From Mycobacterium sp. PS03-16 (lineage in GTDB: Bacteria > Actinomycetota > Actinomycetes > Mycobacteriales > Mycobacteriaceae): a DNA stretch of 64,000 nucleotides. Location: contig NZ_SPQO01000004.1 in the NCBI RefSeq assembly GCF_004570325.1, forward strand, positions 124,001-188,000. The letters run 5' to 3'. The translations under genes and the position numbers were made by a program. Numbering within the stretch: position 1 is the stretch's first letter; each line of letters begins with the position of its first letter. Of this stretch, positions 1 to 13,486 are shown piece after piece. A model generated the notes under the pieces. That model ran no database searches. It saw nothing but the letters and a program-made list of their open reading frames with translations, and was not told the origin of the DNA.

Positions 1-766
<766 letters not shown>

Positions 767-808
767 GGGCGCTCCACCGTAACGCGGCACCGGTGCACAC
801 TGGGCGTC

Positions 809-2374
809 GTGCGGGCAAGCCCACGTGACGGAACACGGCCGGTGACCGCCGGGCCGCGTGGATGGTGGGGCCTCGCGGCGGCGCTGATCCTCGGTGCCGT
901 GCCGGCGCTGGCGTCCCCCGCGATGTCGTGGTGGTGGCTCGCGTGGATCGGCCTGGTTCCGCTGATGCTGGTGGTGCGTGCCGCGCCGAGCGCCCGCGCG
1001 GCCGCGCTGCGGGGATGTGCCGGCATGGCCGGGTACGTCCTGGCCACCCAGTACTGGCTGCTGCCGAGTTCCGGTCCGCTGCTTCTCGTCCTGGCCGTCG
1101 GACTCGGCGCACTGTGGGCGCCGTGGGGCGTCGCGGTGCACCGGTGTCTGCGGGCACCGCTGACGACCCGCGGAGTCCTCGCGGCCACCGCGGTGGTGCC
1201 GAGCGCCTGGGTGCTGGCCGAAGCGGTGCGCTCCGTGCCGGGTCTGGGCGGGCCAGGGGCACTGCTCGGCGCGTCGCAGTGGAATCAGCCCGCCACCTTG
1301 GCCTCCGCATCACTGGGCGGCGTGTGGCTCACGAGTTTCCTGGTCGTGGCCGCCAACACCGCGATCGCCTGCGCGGTGCTGGATCGGCGCGTACCGGCGC
1401 GCGCCACGGCCGTGGCGGTGGCGGTGAGTTGCGCCGCGCTCGGTCCGGCCTGGTTCTGGTCGGGGCCTGCGCCGGCGGCGGGCGAGACGGTGCGGGTGGC
1501 GCTGGTGCAACCGGGCAACGTCGAGGAGTCGACGGCCCGTCAGGCGGCAGGCGAAGCGCTCACCGCGGGCCTGGTCGGGCGGCCGGTCGAGCTGGTGGTC
1601 TGGGGGGAGAGCAGTCTCGGGGTCGATCTGTCCGCGGATCCGGCGGCGATGAGGAGGTTGACGGACCTGTCCCGCCGGGTCGGCGCGGACCTGCTCGTCA
1701 ACGTCGACGCCCGGGACCGCAGCGGCCGAATCTCCAAATCGTCGGTCCTCATCGGACCGGACGGATTGCGCGGCGAGTACGTCAAGACGCGGCTGGTGCC
1801 GTTCGGGGAGTACGTGCCGCTGCGGCCGCTGCTCGGCTGGGCGACCCGCCATACCCAGGCGGCGGACGAGGACCGACGGCGCGGCACCGGGCAGGTGGTG
1901 CTGCACACCGAAGGCCAGGGGGGACTCGCCATCGGGCCGCTGATCAGTTTCGAGACGACGTTCTCCGACCTGCCGCGCCGGCTGGTGCGCGACGGCGCGC
2001 AGCTGCTGGCGTATCAGAGTTCCACGTCGTCGTACCAGGGGAGTTGGGCGCAACCGCAGTTGGCGAGCCAGGCCGCCGTGCACGCGGCCGAGGTCGGTCA
2101 TGCGGCGGTGCACACCGGTCTGTCGGGCGTCAGCTCCGCGTTCGACGCACGGGGCCGCCGGCTCGCCTGGTATCCCGCGACCGAACGCGGCGTGGTCGTG
2201 GTGGACGTCCCGCTCGGCGCGAGCGACACCGTGTTCGCGCGGTACGGCAATTGGGTGCTGTGGCCGGCGTCGGCGACCCTCGCCGGCGCCCTGGTGCTGG
2301 CCGCGAGCAGACGCACAAGTGCCCGGAAACCGCGGTTTCCGGGCACTTGTGCGTCTGCTCGCGCTAGGGGGTGA
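809..2374 (+). CDS. Apolipoprotein N-acyltransferase-like protein with Ser in place of the catalytic Cys
   Basis: A 521-aa protein of the Lnt architecture: several N-terminal membrane helices (about residues 15-210) and a C-terminal nitrilase-type domain (about 230-500). True Lnt adds the third acyl chain to lipoproteins outside the membrane using a Glu-Lys-Cys triad. Here Glu267 (in WGES) and Lys326 (in VKTRLVPFGEY) are present, but the position of the Cys in the usual ICYE motif is Ser380 (ISFE, codon AGT at 1946-1948). It may be inactive as an Lnt or work on another substrate; I recall that mycobacteria carry such second paralogues. GTG 809 is chosen because it follows the divergent gene; GTG 842 is possible. 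The last 25 or so codons lie in a palindromic repeat. Confidence 0.82.
   Translation: MRASPRDGTRPVTAGPRGWWGLAAALILGAVPALASPAMSWWWLAWIGLVPLMLVVRAAPSARAAALRGCAGMAGYVLATQYWLLPSSGPLLLVLAVGLGALWAPWGVAVHRCLRAPLTTRGVLAATAVVPSAWVLAEAVRSVPGLGGPGALLGASQWNQPATLASASLGGVWLTSFLVVAANTAIACAVLDRRVPARATAVAVAVSCAALGPAWFWSGPAPAAGETVRVALVQPGNVEESTARQAAGEALTAGLVGRPVELVVWGESSLGVDLSADPAAMRRLTDLSRRVGADLLVNVDARDRSGRISKSSVLIGPDGLRGEYVKTRLVPFGEYVPLRPLLGWATRHTQAADEDRRRGTGQVVLHTEGQGGLAIGPLISFETTFSDLPRRLVRDGAQLLAYQSSTSSYQGSWAQPQLASQAAVHAAEVGHAAVHTGLSGVSSAFDARGRRLAWYPATERGVVVVDVPLGASDTVFARYGNWVLWPASATLAGALVLAASRRTSARKPRFPGTCASARARG
2302..2363. repeat. Perfect 62-bp palindrome, copy 1 of a dispersed repeat family
   Basis: Two 31-nt arms (2302-2332 and 2333-2363) are exact reverse complements with no spacer. 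The outer part reads CGCGAGCAGACGC and the inner part carries an AAGTGCCCGGAAACCG core. The element encodes the last residues of the Lnt-like protein and ends one base before the stop of the convergent permease. As RNA it would form a very long hairpin, so it could act as a bidirectional terminator or mRNA end-protector. Related copies are at 11055, 53036 and 54167. Confidence 0.9.
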
Positions 2375-3968
2375 CCTCCTCGGTGCGCTCGTGGGCGTCC
2401 TCGATCACCGTGCGGCCGATCTCGGCGTAGACCGTGGGCCGGGCGAAGCGCAGCCACAGCGCGTAGCCCAGGCCGATCAGGAACACCGCCAGGATCATGT
2501 ACGGCCCCGCCTTGAAGACCAGCGAGTTGGATGCATACCCCGCGGCGAACGCCCGGTTGTCCCACAGCAGCCAGACCACGTACAGCATCGCCAGCCCGCC
2601 GATCGACGGGCACACCAGCGTGGTGATCACGTTGCCGCGGTGGGTTTTTCGCACCCAGAAGTACGAGATCACCGCCGCCGAGCAGATGGCCTGCACCAGC
2701 ATGATCGCCGCGGTGCCGATCAGCGCCAGCAGCCCGTAGATGTTGGTGTAGGGCACCAGCGACGGGGTGTCGACGGGCACGCCGTCGGCGTCGGGCACCT
2801 GCACGGCGGTGAAGAACGCGAACAGCAGCACCACCACCAGCGTGATCGTGCTCTGGATCGCCGAGGCCACGTACGGCGAACCGTGCTTGGCGTGCGCCGC
2901 GCCGACCGTCTTGCGGACACCGTCGGACGGGATCTCGCGACCGAGCGCGAACAGGTATCGCGACGCGGCGTTGTGGAACGCCAGCGCGCACGCAAACGAC
3001 CCGATGACCAGCAGGATCTTGTACACGTCGAGCAGGAAGGTGCCGAGGTTGGCCTGCACCAACCCGAAGTACAGGTCCAGCGGGGACGCGCTGATCGATG
3101 CCTCGACCGACGCCTTGGCGCCGTTGCCGGCCAGCACCATCGCCGAGATGAACGTGTAGAACAGGCCCAGTCCGATCACCGCGATCAGTGTCGCCCGCGG
3201 GATGATCTTCTTCGGGTTCTTCGACTCCTCGCCGTATACCGCGGTGGTCTCGAAGCCCACCCACGACCAGAAGGCGAAGAACAGGCCGATCGCCATCGAC
3301 CCCGCGGCCGCCGCGGTGCCGAAGGCCTCGGCGGGCAGGCTCTCGAACGCATTGTTGAGCAGCACGGTCTGGTTGAGCATGAAGCCGTCGGGCCCGCCGC
3401 CGGAGAAGATCACCGAGAAGGCCAGCGCGAACAGGATCAGCACCTCGGCGACCAGCGTGACGCCCAGGATCGCGGCCGCCAGGCTGATGTGGAAGTGCGA
3501 GAGCACGCCGATCACCAGCACCGCACCCACCGCGAACACCAGCCACGGGATGTCCACCCCGAGGATCGTGTTGACCGCATCGTTGGCGAAGTAGGCACAC
3601 CCACCGATCAGCGAGCCCTCGAACACGACGTAGGCGAAGGTCGCCAGCATGCCGCTGGCCATGCCCCACACCTGGCCCAGGCCGTGGGAGATGAAGCCGT
3701 AGAACGCGCCCGTGGTGGTGATGTGCTTGGCCATCGCCACGTAGCCCAGCGCGAACAGCGTGAGGATGATCGTGGCGAACAGGAACCCGGCGGGCGCGCC
3801 GAGTCCGTTGCCGAAGCCGACCGCGATGGGGGTGTTGCCGGTCATCGCGGTGATGGGCGCGGCGTTGGCGACGGCCATGAAGATCACCGCGACCATGCCG
3901 ATCGCGCCCTTCTTCAGGGTCGCCGGTGCCGGCGCGGTGGTGTCGACAGCTGCGGATTCAGTGCTCAA
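2364..3968 (-). CDS. APC-family amino acid permease
   Basis: A 534-aa polytopic membrane protein of the amino acid/polyamine/organocation family. The N-terminal conserved segment (GMVAVIFMAVANAAPITAM, then GFGNGLGAPAGF) is the first broken helix that binds substrate in this family; about 12-14 hydrophobic segments follow. The conserved loop WVGFETTAVYGEESKNPKK near the middle is typical. The start is TTG at 3966-3968, supported by an AGGAGG ribosome-binding site just upstream; longer readings give polar, non-conserved sequence. The substrate cannot be read from sequence. It is convergent with the Lnt-like gene and divergent from the mycolyltransferase, and probably transcribed alone. Confidence 0.88.
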   Translation of the reverse strand: MSTESAAVDTTAPAPATLKKGAIGMVAVIFMAVANAAPITAMTGNTPIAVGFGNGLGAPAGFLFATIILTLFALGYVAMAKHITTTGAFYGFISHGLGQVWGMASGMLATFAYVVFEGSLIGGCAYFANDAVNTILGVDIPWLVFAVGAVLVIGVLSHFHISLAAAILGVTLVAEVLILFALAFSVIFSGGGPDGFMLNQTVLLNNAFESLPAEAFGTAAAAGSMAIGLFFAFWSWVGFETTAVYGEESKNPKKIIPRATLIAVIGLGLFYTFISAMVLAGNGAKASVEASISASPLDLYFGLVQANLGTFLLDVYKILLVIGSFACALAFHNAASRYLFALGREIPSDGVRKTVGAAHAKHGSPYVASAIQSTITLVVVLLFAFFTAVQVPDADGVPVDTPSLVPYTNIYGLLALIGTAAIMLVQAICSAAVISYFWVRKTHRGNVITTLVCPSIGGLAMLYVVWLLWDNRAFAAGYASNSLVFKAGPYMILAVFLIGLGYALWLRFARPTVYAEIGRTVIEDAHERTEEVTP

Positions 3969-5276
<1,308 letters not shown>

Positions 5277-5288
5277 TCCGAAAGCTGA

Positions 5289-5322
5289 ACGGCCGGAGTG
5301 CGATTCGCACTCCGGCCGTTTT
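5289..5322. terminator. Bidirectional intrinsic terminator
   Basis: A stem of two 15-nt arms (5289-5303 and 5305-5319) around a one-base centre, followed by TTTT. It lies between the stops of the mycolyltransferase and convergent adhC, and can serve the plus strand best. Confidence 0.85.
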
Positions 5323-5330
5323 CGCGTCGA

Positions 5331-6383
5331 TCAGCTCCGCAGCGAGGCGGTGTCGATGACGAAGCGGTAGCGCACGTCGCTGGCGAGGACGCGCTCGTAG
5401 GCCTCGTTGACGTAATCCGGTGCGACGACCTCGATCTCGGGGAGCACGTCGTGCTCGGCGCAGAAGTCGAGCATCTCCTGGGTCTCGGGAATGCCGCCGA
5501 TCAGCGACCCCGCGATGCTGCGGCGGCCGAACACCAGCGCCCCCGCCGGAACGCTCATCGCCTCCTCGGGCATCCCGAGTTCGACCAGCGTGCCGTCCAC
5601 CTTGAGCAGGCCGAGGTAGTCGGCGAGGTTCAGGTTGGCCGACACGGTATTGAGGATCAGGTCGAAGGACCCGCGCAGCTGCTTGAAGGTGGCGCGGTCG
5701 CTGGTGGCGCGGTAATCCTTCGCGCCGAGACGCAGCCCGTCCTCCATCTTCTTCAGCGACTGACTCAGCACGGTCACCTCGGCGCCCATCGCGACGGCGA
5801 TCTTCACCGCGAGATGGCCCAGGCCACCCAGGCCGATGACCGCGACCTTCTTGCCGGGGCCGGCGTTCCAGTGGCGCAGCGGGGAGTAGGTGGTGATGCC
5901 CGCGCACAGCAGGGGAGCGGCCGCGTCCAGCGGGATGCTGTCGGGGATGCGCAGCACGTACTCCTCGTCGACGACGATCGCGCCGCTGTAGCCGCCCTGG
6001 GTGGGTTCGCCGTCGCGGCCGACGGCGTTGTAGGTGCCCACCATGCCGGTCGTGCTGCAGTACTGCTGCAGGCCGGCGCGGCAGTTGTCACACTCCCGGC
6101 AGGAGTCGACGAAACAGCCGACCCCCACGCGGTCGCCGACCTTGTACTTGGTCACCTCGGCGCCGACCTCGGTGACGATGCCGGCGATCTCGTGGCCGGG
6201 CACCACCGGGTAGTTGGGCTGACCCCACTCCGCCTTGACGGTGTGGATGTCGGAATGGCAGATCCCGGCGAAATGGATGTCGAACGCCACATCGTGCGGT
6301 CCGACGTCGCGGCGGGTGATCGTGGTCTTGGTCAGCGGTTCGGTCGCCGACGTGGCGGCATACGCGGAAACAGTCGTCGTCAT
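5331..6383 (-). CDS. adhC: Zinc-dependent NADP-type alcohol dehydrogenase
   Basis: A 350-aa cytoplasmic medium-chain dehydrogenase of the cinnamyl/YahK alcohol dehydrogenase group, interconverting aldehydes and alcohols. The catalytic zinc site is visible as Cys42 (GICHSD) and His64 (PGHE). The structural zinc site is Cys95, Cys98, Cys101 and Cys109 (SCRECDNC...YC). The Rossmann motif GLGGLGH is near residue 180, and the absence of an acidic residue after the second strand (SQSLKK) fits NADP(H). ATG 6383 follows a GAGGAC-type site. The order fecB, yciI, adhC on the minus strand matches the recalled Rv3044-Rv3045 neighbourhood. Confidence 0.93.
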   Translation of the reverse strand: MTTTVSAYAATSATEPLTKTTITRRDVGPHDVAFDIHFAGICHSDIHTVKAEWGQPNYPVVPGHEIAGIVTEVGAEVTKYKVGDRVGVGCFVDSCRECDNCRAGLQQYCSTTGMVGTYNAVGRDGEPTQGGYSGAIVVDEEYVLRIPDSIPLDAAAPLLCAGITTYSPLRHWNAGPGKKVAVIGLGGLGHLAVKIAVAMGAEVTVLSQSLKKMEDGLRLGAKDYRATSDRATFKQLRGSFDLILNTVSANLNLADYLGLLKVDGTLVELGMPEEAMSVPAGALVFGRRSIAGSLIGGIPETQEMLDFCAEHDVLPEIEVVAPDYVNEAYERVLASDVRYRFVIDTASLRS

Positions 6384-6510
6384 CTCGTCCTCTTCATCGT
6401 CTGGTACAGCTCGCTCGCGAGAATGGAGCGGAAAACGGGCGCACGTCGATGAGGCGCCCGGACAGCTGTAACCGCCCGGTGGCGGTGACTAATCCCGATA
6501 CGTGAATATG

Positions 6511-6795
6511 TCAGCGATCTGACAGTCCGGGGGCGCGGAAGCCCGCGGTGAACGACAGCCGGTCATAGCGCACCAGCCCAGCCTGCTGGTAGGGATCCCG
6601 GTCGATGACGTCCTGCGCCTCCTCGACGCTGATGTCGCCGGTGACCAGCACGCCGCCGGTCTGGGACTCCTGGCGGCCGGCCAGCACCACGCGCCCGGCG
6701 GCCACCTCGGCGGTGAGCCAGTCCAGATGAGCGGGGCGGGTTCGGTCGATGACCTCGAGCGGTTCGAGATAGGTCAACGTGAGGATGTGGAACAC
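6511..6795 (-). CDS. YciI-family protein
   Basis: A 94-aa protein with the YCII fold (ferredoxin-like, dimeric), seen in FHILTLTY, then DWLTAEVAAGRVVLAG, TGGVLVTG and a DPYQQAGLV segment. Family members carry a conserved His-Asp pair (here HLDWL) suspected of catalysis, but cellular roles are mostly unknown. GTG at 6793-6795 is chosen because it gives the normal YciI N-terminus; upstream sequence belongs to fecB. It lies 11 bases after fecB and probably shares its transcript. Confidence 0.82.
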   Translation of the reverse strand: MFHILTLTYLEPLEVIDRTRPAHLDWLTAEVAAGRVVLAGRQESQTGGVLVTGDISVEEAQDVIDRDPYQQAGLVRYDRLSFTAGFRAPGLSDR

Positions 6796-6806
6796 GGGGC
6801 GAAAGA

Positions 6807-7889
6807 CTAGTTGATCGGCGCGTTGGCCCAGCGCACGTCGGCCAGGATGCCGCGGGCGGCCACGATGCCCTCCCCGGTCTGCCACACCTCGTCGTTGACG
6901 GTGAACACGCGGCCGTCCTGGGCCGCGGAGAGCTTCCGCCAGGCGTCACTGTCGAGCACCTCGGGTGCCCGCTCGCGGGCGGCGTCGGAGGCGAACGAGA
7001 CGTAGACGATGTCGCCTTCGGCGATCCCGTAGTCGGCCGAGTCGCCCGTGGCGACCTCGACGAACGGTTCCTCGGTGAAGCGCTGGGTGGCCGGGCGGTC
7101 GAGGCCGACCTGGGCCAGCACGCTGCCGGCGAAGCTGTCGACCCCGTAGACGCGCAGTGCGTCGTCGGTGAGCTGCACCACCGAGGCCTGGTAGTGGGCG
7201 GCGTCGTTGTCGGCGCCGGTGCGGCGTGCCGCGTCGGCGAACCCGCCGAGCAGCCGCTCGGCGGCGCCGAACCGGCCGGTGGCCGCCCCCGCGACCCGCA
7301 GGTTGGCCTGCCAGTCGGGTCCCGGCGGGCCGGTGAACACCGTCGGCGCGATGGTGCCGAGCTCGGCGAACAGGTCGGGGGTCAGCGCCTGCGAACCGAG
7401 GATGAGGTCGGGGGCGGCGGCCCGGATCGCGTCCAGATCGGGTGCGGTGCGCGTCCCGGCCGGCGGGACATCGTGGATGACCGCGCCCAGATAGGACGGC
7501 TGGACGCCCGGATCGCCGTCGGGCACCGCGGCTGCCACCACCCGCGACTGCAGGCCCAGCGCGCACATCGCGTCGAGCTGGTCGCCGGAGAGCACCACGA
7601 TGCGCTGCGGATCGGCCCGCACCTGGGTCTGCCCGGCGGCGTGGCGCACCTCGCGCTCGGCCGGTCCGGGGTCGACGGCGGCCGGTTCCGGGGCGCAGGA
7701 CTCGTCGGGTCTGCGGTCATTGCCCAGGACGCCGGCGCCGGCGATGCTCGTGGTGCTGGTGATCACCGACGTCATCGGGCCGGGGGCCGCCGGCGCGTCG
7801 CCGAGCTGACCACAGCCGGCCGTCACCGCCGCCACGAGCGCTGTCAGCAACGCCACACACGACTGCGTCCGGGGTCGGCTGATCGGCAC
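6807..7889 (-). CDS. fecB: FecB-type iron-siderophore binding lipoprotein
   Basis: A 360-aa periplasmic binding protein with a lipobox ending at Cys26 (LVAAVTAGC), so anchored in the membrane facing the periplasm. The mature part has the helical-backbone fold of class III binding proteins: RIVVLSGDQLDAMCALGL near the start of the first lobe, APDLILGSQ, and a second lobe with GDIVYVSF. The family binds ferric citrate or siderophores; in M. tuberculosis FecB has been linked to envelope and siderophore functions. GTG 7889 is the start. I saw no obvious IdeR-type iron box upstream. Confidence 0.9.
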   Translation of the reverse strand: MPISRPRTQSCVALLTALVAAVTAGCGQLGDAPAAPGPMTSVITSTTSIAGAGVLGNDRRPDESCAPEPAAVDPGPAEREVRHAAGQTQVRADPQRIVVLSGDQLDAMCALGLQSRVVAAAVPDGDPGVQPSYLGAVIHDVPPAGTRTAPDLDAIRAAAPDLILGSQALTPDLFAELGTIAPTVFTGPPGPDWQANLRVAGAATGRFGAAERLLGGFADAARRTGADNDAAHYQASVVQLTDDALRVYGVDSFAGSVLAQVGLDRPATQRFTEEPFVEVATGDSADYGIAEGDIVYVSFASDAARERAPEVLDSDAWRKLSAAQDGRVFTVNDEVWQTGEGIVAARGILADVRWANAPIN

Positions 7890-7980
7890 GGCGCCGACGG
7901 TAACATCCTGCTCGCGGACCTCGCCGGAGCCGTTGTGCGCGGCGGATGATGACCAATTACGACGTTATGTAGGACCCAGG

Positions 7981-11048
<3,068 letters not shown>

Positions 11049-11054
11049 GCCTGC

Positions 11055-11111
11055 CGAGCAGACGCAAAGTGGCCCTCTGAGCGGACTTTCGTGCGCTTCT
11101 GCGTCTGCTCG
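11055..11111. repeat. Palindromic repeat, copy 2
   Basis: Arms CGAGCAGACGC (11055-11065) and its reverse complement (11101-11111) flank a 35-bp interior that has drifted but keeps AAAGT and ACTTT. It sits between the convergent serB2 and yczR stops, where it may end both transcripts. Confidence 0.8.
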
Positions 11112-11119
11112 CGAAGAAA

Positions 11120-12568
11120 TTAGACCACCAGGGCGCTGGGTTCCGGCCCGGCGGCGCCGGTGATGCTGCGCCATGCGCGCGCCAGCAGCTCGACGGCCTC
11201 ACGCATCTGGTCGGGCGGCAGCGTGTAGGGCACCCGGAGGAAGCGCTCGAGTGACCCGTCGACGCCGAAGCGCGGGCCGGGTGGCACGTCGAGCCCCATC
11301 CGCGACGCCGCGGCCGACAGCGCCGAGCTCATCGGCGCGGGCAACCGCACCCACAGCGCCAGCCCGCCGCGGCCCGGGCACGGCTGCCAGTCCGGCAGGT
11401 GCTCGTCGAGCAGCGCCAGCATCAACGCGCGCCGGCTGCGCAGGATCTCGCGGCGCTCCGGCAGCAGCTCGTCGGCGGCGCCCAGCAGTTCGGCGGCCGC
11501 AAGCTGCTCGAGGATCGCAGTGCCCATGTCGATCGACGGCCGCAGCGCCGCGATGGTCGCCAGCGTGCTGCGTTCGGCCCGGATCCAGCCGATGCGCAGG
11601 CCACCCCAGAACGACTTCGACATCGACCCGGTGGTCAGCACCAGGTCGCGGCGACGGGTGAGCGCGGCGGCGACCGGCGGCGGGGCCGGCTCGTCGAGCC
11701 ACACCTCGGTCATGGTGTCGTCGATGATCGTGCGGGTGCGGGTGTCGGCGATGAGCGCGGCGAGCTCCTCGCGCTGCGGCTGCGGCATGGACAGCCCGGT
11801 CGGGTTGTGGCTGTCGGGCACGAAGTAGGCCAGGCTGGGCGCCAGCTGGCGCACCGCGGCGTGCACCGCCCCGAGATCCCACCCGTCCTCGGTCAGCGCC
11901 ACGGGGACCGGGCGGGCGCCGGCGGTCGTGACGGCGGCGATCGCGCCGTGGTATGTCGGCTGTTCGACCAGCACCCGGTCACCCGGCTGGGTGTAGGTGG
12001 CCAGGATGAGCCCGATCGCATGCAACGCGCCGGTGGTCACCATGATCTCGTCGGGTTCGGTGGGTAGCCCGCGCGCGCAGTACCGGGCGGCGATGGCCTC
12101 GCGCAGCGGCGGCACCCCGGTGAGTTCGATGCCGATGTCGTGCAGGTACGGGGTGACCCGCTGGGTGGCCGAGGCGAAGGCGTCCAGGACGGCGGGCGCC
12201 GGTGCGGCCAGCGCGGCGTTGGCGAGGTTGACCGCGCCGCGGGCAGCGGGCACCGGGGCCGGCGCGGCGGGCGCGGACGGCAGCGCGGTGATGCTGCGGG
12301 CACCGCGGCGGGCGACCAGGTAGCCGTCGTCGCGCAGCTGCGCGAAGGCGGCGGTGACGGTGGTGCGCGACACCCGCAGCCCGTCGGCCAGCGCTCGCTC
12401 GCTGGGCATCCGGGCTCCGACCGGGAGCCGTCCGTCGATGATGAGCATCCGGACGCCGTCGGCCAGGCCCTGGTAGACGGGGCCGGTGGCACTGGCCGTG
12501 CGCCAGTTACCCAGTTCCCGGATCAAGCGGGCCAGATCGAGGGCGCGGGGCGGAATGTCGAGCGTCAT
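11120..12568 (-). CDS. yczR: MocR-family regulator (GntR helix-turn-helix fused to aminotransferase), YczR type
   Basis: A 482-aa protein. Residues 30-92 form a GntR winged helix (MPSERALADGLRVSRTTV); residues 110-480 form a fold-type I aminotransferase domain. The PLP-binding residues are intact: Asn255 (SHNPTG), Asp283/284 and the Schiff-base Lys318 in SMSKSFWGG, with Arg325 nearby. MocR proteins use PLP as a sensing cofactor and normally regulate the divergent neighbour. Here that neighbour encodes a YczE membrane protein, the established YczR-YczE pairing. The start is ATG 12566-12568. The ligand and target of this subgroup are unknown. Confidence 0.9.
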   Translation of the reverse strand: MTLDIPPRALDLARLIRELGNWRTASATGPVYQGLADGVRMLIIDGRLPVGARMPSERALADGLRVSRTTVTAAFAQLRDDGYLVARRGARSITALPSAPAAPAPVPAARGAVNLANAALAAPAPAVLDAFASATQRVTPYLHDIGIELTGVPPLREAIAARYCARGLPTEPDEIMVTTGALHAIGLILATYTQPGDRVLVEQPTYHGAIAAVTTAGARPVPVALTEDGWDLGAVHAAVRQLAPSLAYFVPDSHNPTGLSMPQPQREELAALIADTRTRTIIDDTMTEVWLDEPAPPPVAAALTRRRDLVLTTGSMSKSFWGGLRIGWIRAERSTLATIAALRPSIDMGTAILEQLAAAELLGAADELLPERREILRSRRALMLALLDEHLPDWQPCPGRGGLALWVRLPAPMSSALSAAASRMGLDVPPGPRFGVDGSLERFLRVPYTLPPDQMREAVELLARAWRSITGAAGPEPSALVV

Positions 12569-12629
12569 TGCAGCCAGTATTCGCCAACTGGCTATTGGAT
12601 GGCAAGCCACTTCTGCGCACGATGGCACT
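12569..12629. promoter_or_regulatory. Divergent yczR control region
   Basis: A 61-bp gap containing GCCAGTATTCGCCAACTGGC and, overlapping it, ACTGGCTATTGGATGGC, so TGGC/GCCA boxes recur four times. MocR proteins bind repeated boxes with an ATTGG-type core between divergent genes; assignment here is inference. Confidence 0.5.
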
Positions 12630-12794
12630 ATGGCTTCGAACTGGATATCTCGACTGGCACAGGCGTTGGCCGATCTGTACGACGTGACCGCCATCGCCGG
12701 CCACCACGGCGACCTCGACGAGTGGGACGCCGACGCCCGGCGGATGCATGCCGAATTGGACGCCATCCGCATGCGCTTCCCCGACCACGCGTAG
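12630..12794 (+). CDS. 54-aa protein between yczR and yczE, unknown function
   Basis: An acidic 54-residue protein starting MASNWISRLAQALADLY and ending in RMRFPDHA, with no membrane segment. Its TAG stop overlaps the GTG start of yczE by one base (TAGTG), so the two should be translationally coupled. Coupling and the lack of any other gene in the gap argue that it is real. The central part is rich in His, Asp and Glu (HHGDLDEWDAD), possibly a metal or cation site, but I recognise no family. Confidence 0.6.
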   Translation: MASNWISRLAQALADLYDVTAIAGHHGDLDEWDADARRMHAELDAIRMRFPDHA

Positions 12795-13486
12795 TGCCGG
12801 CCCGGCTTCTGCCCGCGGCCGTGCGGGGTGCGGTGCTGCTCGTCGGCCTCGCCGCCTACGGCGTGTCGATGGCGCTGATGGTCCGCGCGGGGCTGGGCCT
12901 GGACCCGTGGGATGTGCTGCACCAGGGCCTGGCGCGCCACACCGGGATGACGATCGGGACGGCCTCGGCCGTCGTCGGTGGCGCGGTGCTGCTGGCCTGG
13001 ATCCCGTTACGCAACCGGCCCGGCGTCGGGACCGTGGCCAACGTCGTGGTGATCGCGGTGACGGTCGACGCCGCGCTGGCGGTGCTGCCCGCGCCCACCG
13101 CACTGCCGGTGCGGGTGGGCTGGCTGGTCGGTGCGGTGGTGCTCAACGCACTGGCGACGGTCCTCTACGTGGGCGCCGGACTGGGCCCCGGCCCCCGCGA
13201 CGGTCTGATGACGGGCATCGTGCGGCGCAGCGGGTTGTCCGTGCGTCTGGTCCGCACGTCGATCGAGGCCGCGGTGCTGGCCGCCGGATGGGTCCTGGGC
13301 GGCGCCGTCGGTGTCGGCACCGTCGTCTACGCGCTCGCGATCGGTCCACTGGTGCAGCTGATCCTGCGGCTCACCCCGGTCCGGGTGCTGGCGGTCAGCG
13401 GCTGGGCGGAGGTCGACCCGCGGGGCGCGACACCCGTCGAATGCGGCACGATGGTCGAGTGCCGGAAGAAGACGCAGCCGACCTGA
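12794..13486 (+). CDS. yczE: YczE/YitT-type integral membrane protein
   Basis: A 230-aa protein with about five to six membrane helices. The conserved features GLGLDPWDVLHQGL and GLGPGPRDGL are the repeated loop motifs of the YczE (YyaS/YitT) family, whose members are often paired with MocR regulators. A transport role for a vitamin B6-related or other compound is guessed but unproven. The GTG start at 12794 overlaps the preceding stop. Its end overlaps the ABC ATPase gene by 28 bases. Confidence 0.87.
   Translation: MPARLLPAAVRGAVLLVGLAAYGVSMALMVRAGLGLDPWDVLHQGLARHTGMTIGTASAVVGGAVLLAWIPLRNRPGVGTVANVVVIAVTVDAALAVLPAPTALPVRVGWLVGAVVLNALATVLYVGAGLGPGPRDGLMTGIVRRSGLSVRLVRTSIEAAVLAAGWVLGGAVGVGTVVYALAIGPLVQLILRLTPVRVLAVSGWAEVDPRGATPVECGTMVECRKKTQPT

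Noticed and set aside
767..1141. N-terminal extension of the 269-766 membrane protein
   Set aside because: Polar, low-complexity sequence antisense to the Lnt-like gene; ATG 764-766 begins the hydrophobic protein.
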